The notes under the pieces: generated by a model
Databases searched by the model: none
What the model saw: only the letters and a program-made list of their open reading frames with translations
What the model was told of the DNA's origin: nothing
Shown here: positions 45,240 to 54,468 of the stretch, piece by piece
Numbering within the stretch: the stretch's first letter is position 1
How the letters are laid out: each line of letters begins with the position of its first letter
Position numbers and translations under genes: made by a program
Source: Microseira wollei NIES-4236
GTDB taxonomy: Bacteria; Cyanobacteriota; Cyanobacteriia; Cyanobacteriales; Aerosakkonemataceae
Assembly: GCF_020521235.1 (NCBI RefSeq)
Contig: NZ_BLAY01000011.1
Coordinates: forward strand, 1 to 64,000
Reading direction: 5' to 3'
DNA: 64,000 bases

Positions 45240-45437
45240 ACAAATACGGTTTTTAGACCGTTTGGGGCATTTCTGCCTCCACCAACGCCAATCAACGTTT
45301 TTTGATTCTATGGCTGTGGCGTCAACCCTTAACTTCCGTAGTTCGTCACGCTACGTTTTTCGGCATAAACATTGGTAACGATGTTTGATGATGTTTGCCG
45401 AAAGAAGTGTTGGCGATCGCCATCTCCCATCTACATG

Positions 45438-45797
45438 CTAGCTGCGGAAGCGGATTCTGGGCGAAGACCTGGGAACCGGAGCTTTGCGAGGTGGGGAAGT
45501 TCTTGTGGGAGGATCATGGCTTCCCGCACCATTTTCTCTCTCTGGCCCTATACCACCGTAAATATCCAGGTAGACTGATTGTCCAGCGGCTTTGGCCGCC
45601 GCTTCAATCACTGTCCGGATTGCCTGAATATTCCTGCCACCCCGACCAAAGACTCGCCCTTTATCTTCTCCTTCAAACGCCAGACGAATCCAAACTTTTG
45701 GTTTGCTGGGGTTTGTTTCGCAGTCTATCTTCAACGAACTTGGCGACTCTAAGAAAGGCTGCACTAGAAATCGCACCAGTGCAGCATAATCTGGCAT
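45438..45797 (-). CDS. khpA: KH-domain RNA-binding protein (KhpA-like)
   Basis: From ATG 45797 the protein reads MPDYAALVRFLVQPFLESP, then KVWIRLAFEGEDKGRVFGRGGRNIQAIRTVIEAA and QSVYLDIYGG. GRVFGRGGRNIQ is the GxxG loop of a KH domain that binds single-stranded RNA. About 38 poorly conserved Pro/Arg-rich residues follow the domain, and could be an addition. It starts 25 bp after rpsP, in the same operon. Confidence 0.9.
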   Translation of the reverse strand: MPDYAALVRFLVQPFLESPSSLKIDCETNPSKPKVWIRLAFEGEDKGRVFGRGGRNIQAIRTVIEAAAKAAGQSVYLDIYGGIGPERENGAGSHDPPTRTSPPRKAPVPRSSPRIRFRS

Positions 45798-45822
45798 AGC
45801 TACTTGGGCTGGGATGGAGGGT

Positions 45823-46083
45823 TTACTGGGTGGCTTTTGCGCGGACCTGCTCGAAAACATTAGCTTTTTCCAAGATGTGGCGAACGGTGTCTGTTGGCTG
45901 CGCTCCTTGTTGGATTCGCTTAACGATCGCAGGAATGTCTAGCTTTGTTTCGTCGGTTCTGGGGTTGTAGAAACCCAGTTCTTCCAAAGGACGACCATCG
46001 CGACGCGAGGTACTTTTCATGGCAACGATCCGGTAGCTAGCTTCCCGCTTTTTGCCGTATCGTTTTAATCGAAGTTTGATCAT
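45823..46083 (-). CDS. rpsP: 30S ribosomal protein S16
   Basis: This 86-residue protein begins [20 protein letters not shown], includes [20 protein letters not shown] and ends with the cyanobacterial-type [20 protein letters not shown]. It is an assembly protein of the small subunit. It lies between ffh and the KH gene, a common cyanobacterial order. Confidence 0.97.
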   Translation of the reverse strand: MIKLRLKRYGKKREASYRIVAMKSTSRRDGRPLEELGFYNPRTDETKLDIPAIVKRIQQGAQPTDTVRHILEKANVFEQVRAKATQ

Positions 46084-46441
46084 GTTGCAGCAATCATGCT
46101 CTCAATTGTGACTAATCATCCATTGTACGTGCTATACAGAACTTGGCTAAACTTCTTACCCAGAGTTCACCATTCAACTAGAATTACTTTCTCTTGGGTC
46201 TGCTTCCTGCTTCCACCAAGGGAGTCGGCTCCTTCTTGTCCACAGGCGTCAATTCGGGTGTAGCCCACCCTATGAAGCTTTGGAGCGCGGGTGTACAAAC
46301 GTGACGTTAAACTTCCCTAAGCTTTAGGGTGCGTTAACGAAGTGTAACCCACCATCTCTATCATATGCATTGTCGCTGGGTAAGTCCCGTCTCAGTTTGA
46401 CGCGCCCAAGGCTGGTTTTGCCAGGGTTGCCCCCTTTGACT
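46084..46441. other. Intergenic region between ffh and rpsP
   Basis: No gene is supported. It includes the weak inverted pair GGTGCGTTAACG / CGAAGTGTAACCCACC (about 46329-46356) of a kind often seen between cyanobacterial genes, and a C/T-rich stretch. The rpsP promoter is likely within the 100 bp before 46083. Confidence 0.4.
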
Positions 46442-47905
46442 TCAAAGTTGACCAAAGCCTTTTTTCTTTTTGTCTTTTTTCTTTTTCGGCTTGGCTGCCC
46501 CCTGGTTATAACCCCGCCAACCGGGTGGCGCTGGACGGTTGCCCCCACCAAAGGGAGAAAGACCCCCTCCCGGCATTCCAGGCATTCCCGGCATGGCAGG
46601 CATCCCGCCCCCTTGGCTCATTTGCTGCATCAGACTCCGCATTTTTTGGAAATCGCTCACCAGCTTGCTGATATCCGATTCTTGGTAGCCGCACCCGCGG
46701 GCAATTCGACGGCGGCGACTGGGGGACGCCGATAGCAAATCCGGGTTTTGGCGTTCCTCTTTGGTCATCGAATTAATCATCGCTTCAGCCCGCTTTAACT
46801 GGGCTTCTCCTTGCTGGAGTTGGTCGGATGAGAGCTTGTTCATCCCTGGAATCAGCTTGAGCAAACCCCCCAGGGACCCCATATTTTTCAGCAGCCGCAA
46901 CTGCTTGAGAAAATCCGTAAAATCAAACTTCGCTGCCAGGATTTTCTCTTGCATCTTGGCGGCGTCTGCCAAGTCCATTTCTTCCTGGGCTTTTTCTACC
47001 AGCGTCAGGACATCTCCCATCCCCAGAATGCGCGACGCCATCCGGTCTGGGTAAAACGGTTGCAGCGCTTCTACCTTTTCCCCGACGCCGACAAACTTAA
47101 TCGGCTGACCGGAAACCCGCCGCACCGAAAGCGCTGCCCCACCGCGCGTATCCCCGTCCAGCTTGGTTAAAATCGCACCCGTAATGCCGATTTGATCGTG
47201 GAACGTGCGGGTGAGGTTCGCCGCCTCCTGCCCCGTCATCGAATCCACTACCAGCAAGGTTTCGTGGGGTTTAACCGTCTGCTTGATGCGGGCTAATTCC
47301 GCCATCATGTCTTGGTCGATTTGCAGGCGACCTGCGGTATCGATTATTACCGTATCTATGCCTTCTGCCTTGGCTCTTTCTACGCCCTGACGGGCAATTT
47401 CCACTGGGTTGGCATCAGTGCCCAGTTGAAATACGGGTACGTTAATTTGCTGACCCAGAGTAACGAGTTGGTCAATCGCCGCTGGTCGATACACGTCCGT
47501 CGCCACGAGTAGGGTAGAGCGATTTAACTTTTGCAGGTGTAAAGCCAGCTTAGCAGTAGCCGTAGTTTTACCCGTCCCCTGCAACCCCGCCATTAGCACG
47601 ATAGTCGGGCGAGTTTCTGCGATCGCTAGGGGGACATTGGTTTCCCCCATCACGGCTACCAACTCGTCGTAGACAATTTTGATAAACTGCTGGTCGGGTC
47701 GCACGCCAGCAAAGACTTCGGCTCCTTGTGCCTTGACTTCGACCTCGGCAATAAAATCTTTAACGACCTGGAGGTTTACGTCTGCTTCTAAGAGGGCGCG
47801 ACGCACTTCCCGCAGTGCCTCTTGTATATTCGACTGGGAAATGCGATCCTGCCCCCGCAGTTTCTTCCAGGCAGCTTCTAAGCGTTCGGATAGGGCATCA
47901 AACAT
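46442..47905 (-). CDS. ffh: Signal recognition particle GTPase Ffh (SRP54)
   Basis: The 487-residue protein has the N-domain (MFDALSERLEAAWKKLRGQ), G-domain with G1 GLQGTGKTTATAKL, DTAGRLQID (G3), TKLDGDTRGGAAL (G4) and GVGEKVEALQPF, and a methionine-rich M-domain that binds SRP RNA and signal sequences. It targets nascent membrane proteins to the translocon. The C-terminus ends in a Gly/Met/Pro-rich stretch and a Lys-rich tail. It is the first gene of the ffh-rpsP-khpA unit. Confidence 0.98.
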   Translation of the reverse strand: MFDALSERLEAAWKKLRGQDRISQSNIQEALREVRRALLEADVNLQVVKDFIAEVEVKAQGAEVFAGVRPDQQFIKIVYDELVAVMGETNVPLAIAETRPTIVLMAGLQGTGKTTATAKLALHLQKLNRSTLLVATDVYRPAAIDQLVTLGQQINVPVFQLGTDANPVEIARQGVERAKAEGIDTVIIDTAGRLQIDQDMMAELARIKQTVKPHETLLVVDSMTGQEAANLTRTFHDQIGITGAILTKLDGDTRGGAALSVRRVSGQPIKFVGVGEKVEALQPFYPDRMASRILGMGDVLTLVEKAQEEMDLADAAKMQEKILAAKFDFTDFLKQLRLLKNMGSLGGLLKLIPGMNKLSSDQLQQGEAQLKRAEAMINSMTKEERQNPDLLSASPSRRRRIARGCGYQESDISKLVSDFQKMRSLMQQMSQGGGMPAMPGMPGMPGGGLSPFGGGNRPAPPGWRGYNQGAAKPKKKKDKKKKGFGQL

Positions 47906-47944
47906 AGAATCGGTACTTTATCAGATATCAGTTAACGAGTGAAG

Positions 47945-48130
47945 TACGCACCACCAGACCTAGGGGGTCTGGTGGGGGCTTCCAGTTTCATTCGCCGTTG
48001 CCACGTTGGCTCTCCGGAACAGGCATCCGGTGATGGTCTGACACAGGGTCCACGATCTTGCCGTTCCAAGCATCAGTGTGCCATCATCGCAAAAGGTTAG
48101 TCTTCGCGCCAGGAGTGACGATTGGTGGCT
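47945..48130 (-). other. Structured non-coding segment, possible IS200/IS605 end remnant
   Basis: A strong hairpin with arms CCACCAGACC and GGTCTGGTGG (47950-47976) is followed on the minus strand's 5' side by a region with ACACTGATGCTTGGAACGGC, GTGGACCCTGTGTCAGACC, CACCGGATGCCTGTTCCGG and GGCGAATGAAACTGG. I associate this arrangement of a GAAACTGGAAGCC motif and terminal hairpin with TnpB-type right ends or guide RNA scaffolds, but that is from memory. No ORF is present. The rest up to hpsL (48131-48344) is A/T-rich leader DNA. Confidence 0.4.
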
Positions 48131-48344
48131 CGACAATTATACCTAAGTGCGATCCCTATGAGCCAACAGGTTAAGAGCTTCTCTTTATTGTATGCCTTTA
48201 GAGCAAGTTTCCAAATATTGGTAACTTAAGCTGGCATTTTTCCAGCATAATTATCAAAGATAGCGAGATTCATTTAATTAAAATTAGCGGTTAATCAACT
48301 ATTATCGTTAACCTTTAACTCGAAAGCAGCTTGAGATTTCATTC

Positions 48345-50009
48345 ATGGCAAAAACTAACTCAAAGAAGAAATCTAAAAAACAGGCTGCATCTGAAACTCC
48401 TAAACTCAGTCCCAAGGAGGAAGCCGCAATAAAAAGGCAGGCGGCGAAGCAGCGACAAGAATTCATCACCTACACGAGTGCCGTTGTCGGTGGATCGCTG
48501 TTTCTGGGCTTAATGCTGTTTCCAGTTGGCGGAGAGAAAGCCACAGTCGGGGTATTTGTCGGGTTAGTCGCGATGTGTCTGTCTTTCAAATATTACCGTC
48601 AAGCGCTTTGGGCATTTCTGATCTATGTGCCATTTGGTGGTACGGTTGTGTATGCGGTTGCTGGCGGAAATGCGCTATTCCAACTGGCAAAAGATGGGTT
48701 TTACATTCCGGCAGTCGTTACCCTTTATCAGGAATGTAAGCGGAAACGGCAGCCTTTTCTGATTCCCGAAAATCTCAAACAGCCGTTGATATTTTTACTG
48801 GTGCTTTGTTTGCTGACACTGCTGGTTGTCAACGGCGCCCAGCAGTTTGCACCTAAAAAAACTGGTCAGCCGATTATCCTGGGACTGATGGGGCTGAAAG
48901 TTCTGCTGGGATACCTGCCCTTAATCACCTGTGGTTACTATCAGATCCGCAATAAGAAAGAGTTGCTATTTTTGACCCGATTGCATCTGGTTCTGGCGAT
49001 TATTTGCTCGGCTTTGGGGTTTATTCAGTACTTTTTCCTCACCAGCGGCAAGTGTGTGGGAACGCGGGGGATGTCTGGAGAGGCTTTATTTAAGGCAACC
49101 CTAGAAGCACGGTGTTTGGTGGGTGGTGCGTTGGTGTTTAGTCCTGAAGTTGGGATGATTCGCTTGCCAGGGACGTTCGTTTCTCCCTGGCACTGGGCTT
49201 GGTTTTTGATTGGTAATGCCTTTATGACGTTTGCCACTGCTTTTAGCGACCCCTCGCCGCTGTGGCGGATGTCGGGTTTGGTTGGCATGGCTGGGGTTTT
49301 TGTCAATGCGGTGATTTCTGGTCAAAGAATTGCTCTGGCATTGGTTCCCGTAGTCACGATTATTTTGTTGGTGCTAACTGGTCAAGTGGCTAACTTGAAA
49401 CGGTTTATACCCATAGCATTAGGACTTGGGGTGCTGGGGGCTGTTGCTGCGGCGATGTTCCCCGCAATTATCCAAGAACGGGTGCAAAGCTTTGTAGACC
49501 GCTGGAATGCTTCACCCCCCACTGATTTTATTGCCGCTCAGGCGGGTAACACCTCTGGCAGACAAGAGGGAATTTTTGGAGCGGGTTTGGGACGTGCTAC
49601 AAACTCGGCACGAGCTTTTGGCAACGTGGAGTTAATCGAAACTTACTATCCCAAAATGTTTCACGAAATCGGCCCGTTGGGGGTGGCGGCATTTTTGGGA
49701 CTGGTGACAACCCTAACTTTCGTCACCTTCAAAGCTTACCGCTCGGTGAAGGAAAAAAATTTACGCAGCTTTGGTGCCAGTTTTTGGGTGTTTGTTTTGG
49801 TCATCAGTTACAACACTTACTGGTATCCTTTGGATACCGATCCGGTTTGCGTTTATTACTGGTTTTTTGCCGGAGTGATTTTAAAATTGCCGGAAATAGA
49901 TAAGCAGGAACGGGAAAAATTAGCCGCAGAGGAGGCAAACGATCCGAAAAATAAAAAGAAACGAAGTCTCAAATCTAATAAAACCGCTACTACAAAGAAG
50001 GCGGCGTAA
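48345..50009 (+). CDS. hpsL: Hormogonium polysaccharide biosynthesis membrane protein HpsL
   Basis: The 554-residue protein has Lys-rich N- and C-termini and about a dozen membrane helices. The large loop between helices contains TSGKCVGTRGMSGEALFKAT and LPGTFVSPWHWAWF, followed by NASPPTDFIAAQAGNTSGRQ and EIGPLGVAAF, a layout like O-antigen ligases/polymerases. It is the first of a series hpsL-hpsN-hpsO-GNAT-hpsP, which in filamentous cyanobacteria makes polysaccharide for gliding. A role as polymerase is inferred. Confidence 0.75.
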   Translation: MAKTNSKKKSKKQAASETPKLSPKEEAAIKRQAAKQRQEFITYTSAVVGGSLFLGLMLFPVGGEKATVGVFVGLVAMCLSFKYYRQALWAFLIYVPFGGTVVYAVAGGNALFQLAKDGFYIPAVVTLYQECKRKRQPFLIPENLKQPLIFLLVLCLLTLLVVNGAQQFAPKKTGQPIILGLMGLKVLLGYLPLITCGYYQIRNKKELLFLTRLHLVLAIICSALGFIQYFFLTSGKCVGTRGMSGEALFKATLEARCLVGGALVFSPEVGMIRLPGTFVSPWHWAWFLIGNAFMTFATAFSDPSPLWRMSGLVGMAGVFVNAVISGQRIALALVPVVTIILLVLTGQVANLKRFIPIALGLGVLGAVAAAMFPAIIQERVQSFVDRWNASPPTDFIAAQAGNTSGRQEGIFGAGLGRATNSARAFGNVELIETYYPKMFHEIGPLGVAAFLGLVTTLTFVTFKAYRSVKEKNLRSFGASFWVFVLVISYNTYWYPLDTDPVCVYYWFFAGVILKLPEIDKQEREKLAAEEANDPKNKKKRSLKSNKTATTKKAA

Positions 50010-50066
50010 CTGGTAGATAATAAAGCCAGTGGCGAGGCTAGAACTGACAAAAGGAGCTGCTTGACC

Positions 50067-51047
50067 GTGACTTGGCCTTTGATTTCGGTAGTTATTCCCA
50101 CTTACGGACGCGAGGAACCTTTGCGGGATACGATCGCGGATGTATTGCAGCAAGATTATCCAAATTATGAGGTGCTGGTGGTCGATCAAACAAAGACGCA
50201 CCAGAGCGAAACTCAAGCTTATTTGGAAAAACTGGCGGCGGATGGCAAAATTCGCTGGTTTTGCGTTGATTGGGCGAGTTTGCCGGGGGCGCGGAATTAT
50301 GCGGCGCGGCGGGCAATGGGGGAGATTATTCTGTTTATTGACGATGATGTTCAGCTCAAACCCGGTTATTTAGCTGCCCATGCCCGTAATTATATAGATC
50401 GTCCGGAGGTGGGGGCAGTTGCTGGGCGAGTTTTCGACCGGATGAAACTAACTGATTCCGGCGGAGAATTGACGATTGAGGATTTACCCCCCCAGGCGAT
50501 GGACCCCGGAATTGCTTGGTATTACATTGATTTGGTGCATACAGTAAAGCCGCAGCAAGTAATTTCGGCGAGGGGATGCAATATGTCTTTTCGTCGGGAA
50601 ATCTTTACGAAGTACGGACTGCACTTTGACGAACGGTTTAAAGGCAGTGCGGTGCGGGAGGAATCGGATTTTTGCTTAAGGTTGCGGCAGACTGGTTATA
50701 AGATTTGGTACGACCCAGAGGCGGATTTAGTTCACTTGGGGGAGGAAACGGGGGGTTGTCACGATATTAGTACTCGCAGTCTCCGATACCAAATCACCTT
50801 CTATCACAACCACTTCTTAATGGCACTCAAAAACTTAACGCCTTTCCAACAAATGCGATTATTTGCTCGCTTGTTTGACTGTCACGTCTTGGGGAATCCT
50901 CCTTGTAATAAAAGTGGTTCTCCCATCAAAATTATCACCCGCGCTGGATTCTACTCGCTGGGATTTATTAACGCACTGGGAACCATGCTCAAATCTACGA
51001 TTGATGACGGTCAAATTTACACTCAACAAGATAGCGTTAATGGGTAA
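50067..51047 (+). CDS. hpsN: Family 2 glycosyltransferase, HpsN-like
   Basis: The GT-A fold begins WPLISVVIPTYGREEPLRDT, with a DxD-type ILFIDDDVQL, ARGCNMSFRREIF and FDERFKGSAVREESDF. It transfers a sugar to a growing polysaccharide chain on the cytoplasmic face. GTG 50067 or TTG 50061 could be the start; AAGGAG at 50051-50056 fits both. The end (QDSVNG) is encoded by the first base triplets of a GGGTAAT heptamer run. It follows hpsL by 50 bp. Confidence 0.8.
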   Translation: MTWPLISVVIPTYGREEPLRDTIADVLQQDYPNYEVLVVDQTKTHQSETQAYLEKLAADGKIRWFCVDWASLPGARNYAARRAMGEIILFIDDDVQLKPGYLAAHARNYIDRPEVGAVAGRVFDRMKLTDSGGELTIEDLPPQAMDPGIAWYYIDLVHTVKPQQVISARGCNMSFRREIFTKYGLHFDERFKGSAVREESDFCLRLRQTGYKIWYDPEADLVHLGEETGGCHDISTRSLRYQITFYHNHFLMALKNLTPFQQMRLFARLFDCHVLGNPPCNKSGSPIKIITRAGFYSLGFINALGTMLKSTIDDGQIYTQQDSVNG

Positions 51048-51212
51048 TGGCGTTCCCAGGCGACCGCCTGGGTCACGAGGGTAATGGCGTTACTAGGCTC
51101 TGCCCTGGTCACGAGGGTAATGGGTATTAATTTAGATTTTATTGCTATATTTTTACCAATTACCAATTCCCAATTACCAATTCCCAATTACCAATTCCCA
51201 ATTCCCAATGTT
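51048..51212. repeat. Heptamer and CACGAGGGTAATGG repeats between hpsN and hpsO
   Basis: Two copies of a GGTCACGAGGGTAATGG unit are preceded by short palindromes (TCCCAGGCGACCGCCTGGG). The rest is CCAATTA/CCAATTC heptamers up to the hpsO start. Such runs also lie before hpsP. Confidence 0.8.
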
Positions 51213-52379
51213 ATGAAAATTTTAGTTGCTAGCCACACCTATATTGTTGACCTCAATCGCGAAAAGCTACGGGCTTTAGCTACTCTGGAACCGGGAATTG
51301 AAGTCACCGTGGTTGCGCCGCGCCGCTGGCAACCCGGTGGCGTTCAAAATAAGACGATTGAAACGCAATTTTTACAGGAAGGTTCGTTTCAAGTTGTGCC
51401 GGTTTCTAATTTTAGTCAAAACAATCAAGGATTGCTTACTTTTGGCGCTGATTTGATTTCTTTGTTGCGCCGATTTCGCCCTGATATTATTCAGGTTGAA
51501 CAGGGTTCTAAGGCTCTGGCTTATGCTCAATTTATTTTCCTGAATCAGATGCTGGGATTAAAGGCAAAGAATGTATTTTTTACTTGGTGGAATTTGCCTT
51601 ATGAATTAAAGTTTCCCGTTTCTGTTCTGGAAGCTTATAACCTGAGCAACACTCACGGAATTGTAGTGGGAAATAAAGATGGGGCTGAAATTTTGCGCCA
51701 GCGCGGCTACAATGGCCCGATGAAAGTTATGCCGCAACTCGGTGTTGATGAAATTCGGTTTAAACCCCAGCGTCAACCAGAATTAGCGGCAAAATTGGGG
51801 ATAAATTCGACTGATTTTGTTGTCGGGTTTGTCGGGCGATTTGTTGAGGAAAAAGGATTGCTGACGCTGCTATCAGCACTGGCGGGGTTACATGATAAAC
51901 CCTGGAAATGGCTCTTACTAGGTCGCGGCCCTTTGCAATCAAATTTAATGGAACTGGCAGCAGAAAAGGGAATAAAAGATAAACTGATTTGGGTAGAAAG
52001 CGTTCCCCACGATGAAGTTCCTTGCTATATCAATTTGATGCATACTTTAGTGCTGCCTTCCGAAACAACTTATAAGTTTAAAACTCTGACGGCAGCGGGG
52101 TGGAAAGAACAGTTTGGTCACGTGTTAATTGAAGCAATGGCTTGCAAAGTGCCGGTGATTGGTTCTGATTCTGGCGAGATTCCCCATGTGATTAAAGATG
52201 CTGGTTTAGTCTTTTCAGAAGGGAATGTGGAAGATTTGCGAAATTGTTTATTGCAGTTGATGGAACAACCTGAATTAAGAGATAATCTGGCTGAGTTGGG
52301 TTATCAACGGGCAATGGAACAATATACAAACAAAGCTTTAGCTAAGCAATTGTTGGATTTTTATAAGGAAATTAGTTAA
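51213..52379 (+). CDS. hpsO: Family 4 glycosyltransferase, HpsO-like
   Basis: ATG 51213 (MKILVASHTYIVDLNREKLR) is chosen because the open frame upstream is repeat DNA. GT-B fold: N-terminal nucleotide-binding half with RRFRPDIIQVEQGSKALAY; C-terminal half with VGFVGRFVEEKGLLTLL, GRGPLQ, LPSETT and the donor-site EX7E-like motif FGHVLIEAMACKVPVIGSDSGEIP. It would use a nucleotide sugar to extend the hps polysaccharide. Confidence 0.85.
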   Translation: MKILVASHTYIVDLNREKLRALATLEPGIEVTVVAPRRWQPGGVQNKTIETQFLQEGSFQVVPVSNFSQNNQGLLTFGADLISLLRRFRPDIIQVEQGSKALAYAQFIFLNQMLGLKAKNVFFTWWNLPYELKFPVSVLEAYNLSNTHGIVVGNKDGAEILRQRGYNGPMKVMPQLGVDEIRFKPQRQPELAAKLGINSTDFVVGFVGRFVEEKGLLTLLSALAGLHDKPWKWLLLGRGPLQSNLMELAAEKGIKDKLIWVESVPHDEVPCYINLMHTLVLPSETTYKFKTLTAAGWKEQFGHVLIEAMACKVPVIGSDSGEIPHVIKDAGLVFSEGNVEDLRNCLLQLMEQPELRDNLAELGYQRAMEQYTNKALAKQLLDFYKEIS

Positions 52380-52427
52380 ACGAACCACAGAGGACACGGA
52401 GAAGGATGGGAAGGGGGTAATTTGAGA

Positions 52428-52907
52428 ATGCTAGGAGAACAAGATATTAAGATAAGAGAGGCAAATAAACAGGAAGACTCTCTGATTGCCAGACATTTTT
52501 ATCAAATGTGGCGGGACAATGATGTTCCTACCCAATCTATCCAGTATAATTGGCTTGAAATTACGCTTCAATTTATAGAACGCGCGCGTCAAGAACTCTG
52601 CTACAAAGCTTTTGTAGCAGAGATTGATGGTGAAGTGGTTGGGTCTGCTGGGTGTCAGCTTTTTGCTGGTTTATACCCACAGGCGCTAGCAGAAGAATAC
52701 CGGAAATATGGATATATTTGGGGTGTCTATGTTGAACCGCCTTTCCGAGGACAGGGTATTGCTAAAAAACTTACTGGTATGACAGTGGATTATTTAAAGT
52801 CCCTTGGCTGTACTCAGGCTATTCTACACGCTTCTCCATCAGGCAAACCTGTTTATTCTAGCCTTGGCTTTTCACAAAGCAATGAAATGCGGTTGGATCT
52901 GATTTGA
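52428..52907 (+). CDS. GNAT-family N-acetyltransferase
   Basis: This protein of about 160 residues has the GNAT fold: IREANKQEDSLIARHFYQMW, GEVVGSAGCQLF, WGVYVEPPFRGQGIAKKLTG (acetyl-CoA pyrophosphate loop R-G-Q-G-I-A) and HASPSGKPVYSSLGF. It could acetylate an amino sugar of the hps polymer, or a protein. ATG 52428 or TTG 52422 is the start. It sits between hpsO and hpsP and is co-oriented. Confidence 0.88.
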   Translation: MLGEQDIKIREANKQEDSLIARHFYQMWRDNDVPTQSIQYNWLEITLQFIERARQELCYKAFVAEIDGEVVGSAGCQLFAGLYPQALAEEYRKYGYIWGVYVEPPFRGQGIAKKLTGMTVDYLKSLGCTQAILHASPSGKPVYSSLGFSQSNEMRLDLI

Positions 52908-52947
52908 AAATTGGTAATGGGTAATTGGTAATGGGTAATAGACTTAT

Positions 52948-53051
52948 CAGGACTTACGCAAAGAAACCGGGTTTATCTGAAAAATCGTTGAGCCAGGAAA
53001 CGAGAGATATACAAAGAAACAAAGGTGATGGCAAGGTCTTGCGTCAGTCCT
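52948..53051. repeat. AGGACTTACGC repeat, family B, copy
   Basis: It begins CAGGACTTACGCAAAGAAAC and ends TTGCGTCAGTCC. It contains GAAACCGGGTTTATCTG and CAAAGAAACAAAGGTGATGG. It lies between the GNAT gene and hpsP, preceded by GGGTAATGG heptamers. Confidence 0.8.
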
Positions 53052-53193
53052 ACTTATGTTGAAAATAAAGTATAGGGCTGCTAGTGTCGCCCACACCACA
53101 AGACTTTGTGCGGAGGTATAGTTAACTTTTGCAAGAGTGTTACCAATTACCAATTACCAATTACCCATTACCAATCACCAATTATCTAAAATT

Positions 53194-54354
53194 ATGCGAA
53201 TTCTGCAAATTGTTCCTTCAATTTCTTTAGTTTACGGTGGCCCCAGCCAAATGGTGCTGGGTCTTTCTGCTGCTTTGGCTAGGGCAGGGGTTGAGGTGAC
53301 GGTTCTCACTACTGATTCTAATGGAGATACGGGGCAACCGCCGCTGGATGTTCCCTTATATCATCCCGTCGAACAAGATGGGTATCAGGTGCGGTATTTC
53401 CGCTGTTCTCCTTTCCGCCGCTATAAATTTTCCCTCGATTTGTTGCGTTGGTTATATCAACACGCCAAAGAGTTCGATCTGGCACATATTCATGCTTTGT
53501 TTTCGCCTGTTTCTTCTTTTGCGGCGACTGTGGCGCGATCGCGCCACCTACCCTACATTCTCCGTCCCCTCGGCACTCTCGATCCAGCCGATTTACAGAA
53601 GAAAAGGCAGCTAAAACAAATCTATGCCGCGCTGCTGGAAAAACCTAACATCGCCGGTGCTGCCGCTATCCACTTTACCAGCCTCCAGGAAGCTAAAGTT
53701 TCAGAACGATTCGGTGTTTCTACCAAGGATTTGGTCATTCCCTTGGGTGTCACCCCTTCTCCCACCCACAACAAGGGCGAATTGCAATCCAAAATTCCGA
53801 TAGTGCTTTATATGTCGCGGATTGACCCAAAAAAGGGGTTAAATTTGCTACTTCCAGCTTTAGAAAATCTTTTAGCTGAGGGATTTAAGTTTCATTTTGT
53901 GCTGGCTGGTGGGAATCCGCAAGACCAGGCTTATGAGGCGAAAATAAAGGCACAGGTACAGGGGTCGCCGTTAGTAGAACACACTACTATTACTGGATTT
54001 GTCACGGGCGATCGCAAAACAAACTTCCTACAACAAGCCGATCTATTTGTCCTGCCTTCTTATTACGAAAACTTTGGGATTGCCGTAGCAGAGGCGATGG
54101 CATCTGGAACGCCCGTGGTAATTTCAGATGGAGTTTATATTTGGCAGGATGTGCAGCAGGCAGAAGCTGGCTGGATTGCATCTCTTACCCTAGAATCACT
54201 GATGAAAGCGTTAAGATTAGCACTTAGTAATGCTGAAGAAAGACGGCTTCGGGGTGAAAGGGGGAAAGAATATGCGTTGAGGCATTATAGTTGGGATGCG
54301 ATCGCGCAACAGACCATCGGGGCATATCAAGAAATTCTGTCCGAAAGAGCATAG
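53194..54354 (+). CDS. hpsP: Family 4 glycosyltransferase, HpsP-like
   Basis: ATG 53194 (MRILQIVPSISLVYGGPSQM) follows CCAATTA heptamers that also encode a spurious N-terminal extension. The N-terminal half has GGPSQMVLGLSAALARAGVEV and FDLAHIHALFSPVSSFAATV. The C-terminal half has IPIVLYMSRIDPKKGLNLLLPAL, VLAGGNPQDQAYE and the donor motif YENFGIAVAEAMASGTPVVISD. It is a GT-B retaining transferase of the hps cluster. Confidence 0.85.
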   Translation: MRILQIVPSISLVYGGPSQMVLGLSAALARAGVEVTVLTTDSNGDTGQPPLDVPLYHPVEQDGYQVRYFRCSPFRRYKFSLDLLRWLYQHAKEFDLAHIHALFSPVSSFAATVARSRHLPYILRPLGTLDPADLQKKRQLKQIYAALLEKPNIAGAAAIHFTSLQEAKVSERFGVSTKDLVIPLGVTPSPTHNKGELQSKIPIVLYMSRIDPKKGLNLLLPALENLLAEGFKFHFVLAGGNPQDQAYEAKIKAQVQGSPLVEHTTITGFVTGDRKTNFLQQADLFVLPSYYENFGIAVAEAMASGTPVVISDGVYIWQDVQQAEAGWIASLTLESLMKALRLALSNAEERRLRGERGKEYALRHYSWDAIAQQTIGAYQEILSERA

Positions 54355-54468
54355 TAGAGGGCTTTGGGCAAATTGTAAAAAGATCTAAAGCCCGACCGGA
54401 GAACCGGATTTTATGGCACAATCGCAAAGTAGATAATTGATCGGTTTCAAAATCAGGGGAAACTTGTT

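Noticed and set aside
45395-45799. A plus-strand ORF of 134 codons
   Set aside because: It is antisense to the KH-domain gene, which has a clear GxxG motif and operon context.
47945-48130. SRP (4.5S-type) RNA next to ffh
   Set aside because: The conserved GGAAGG...GCAGC apical loop motif was not found on either strand.
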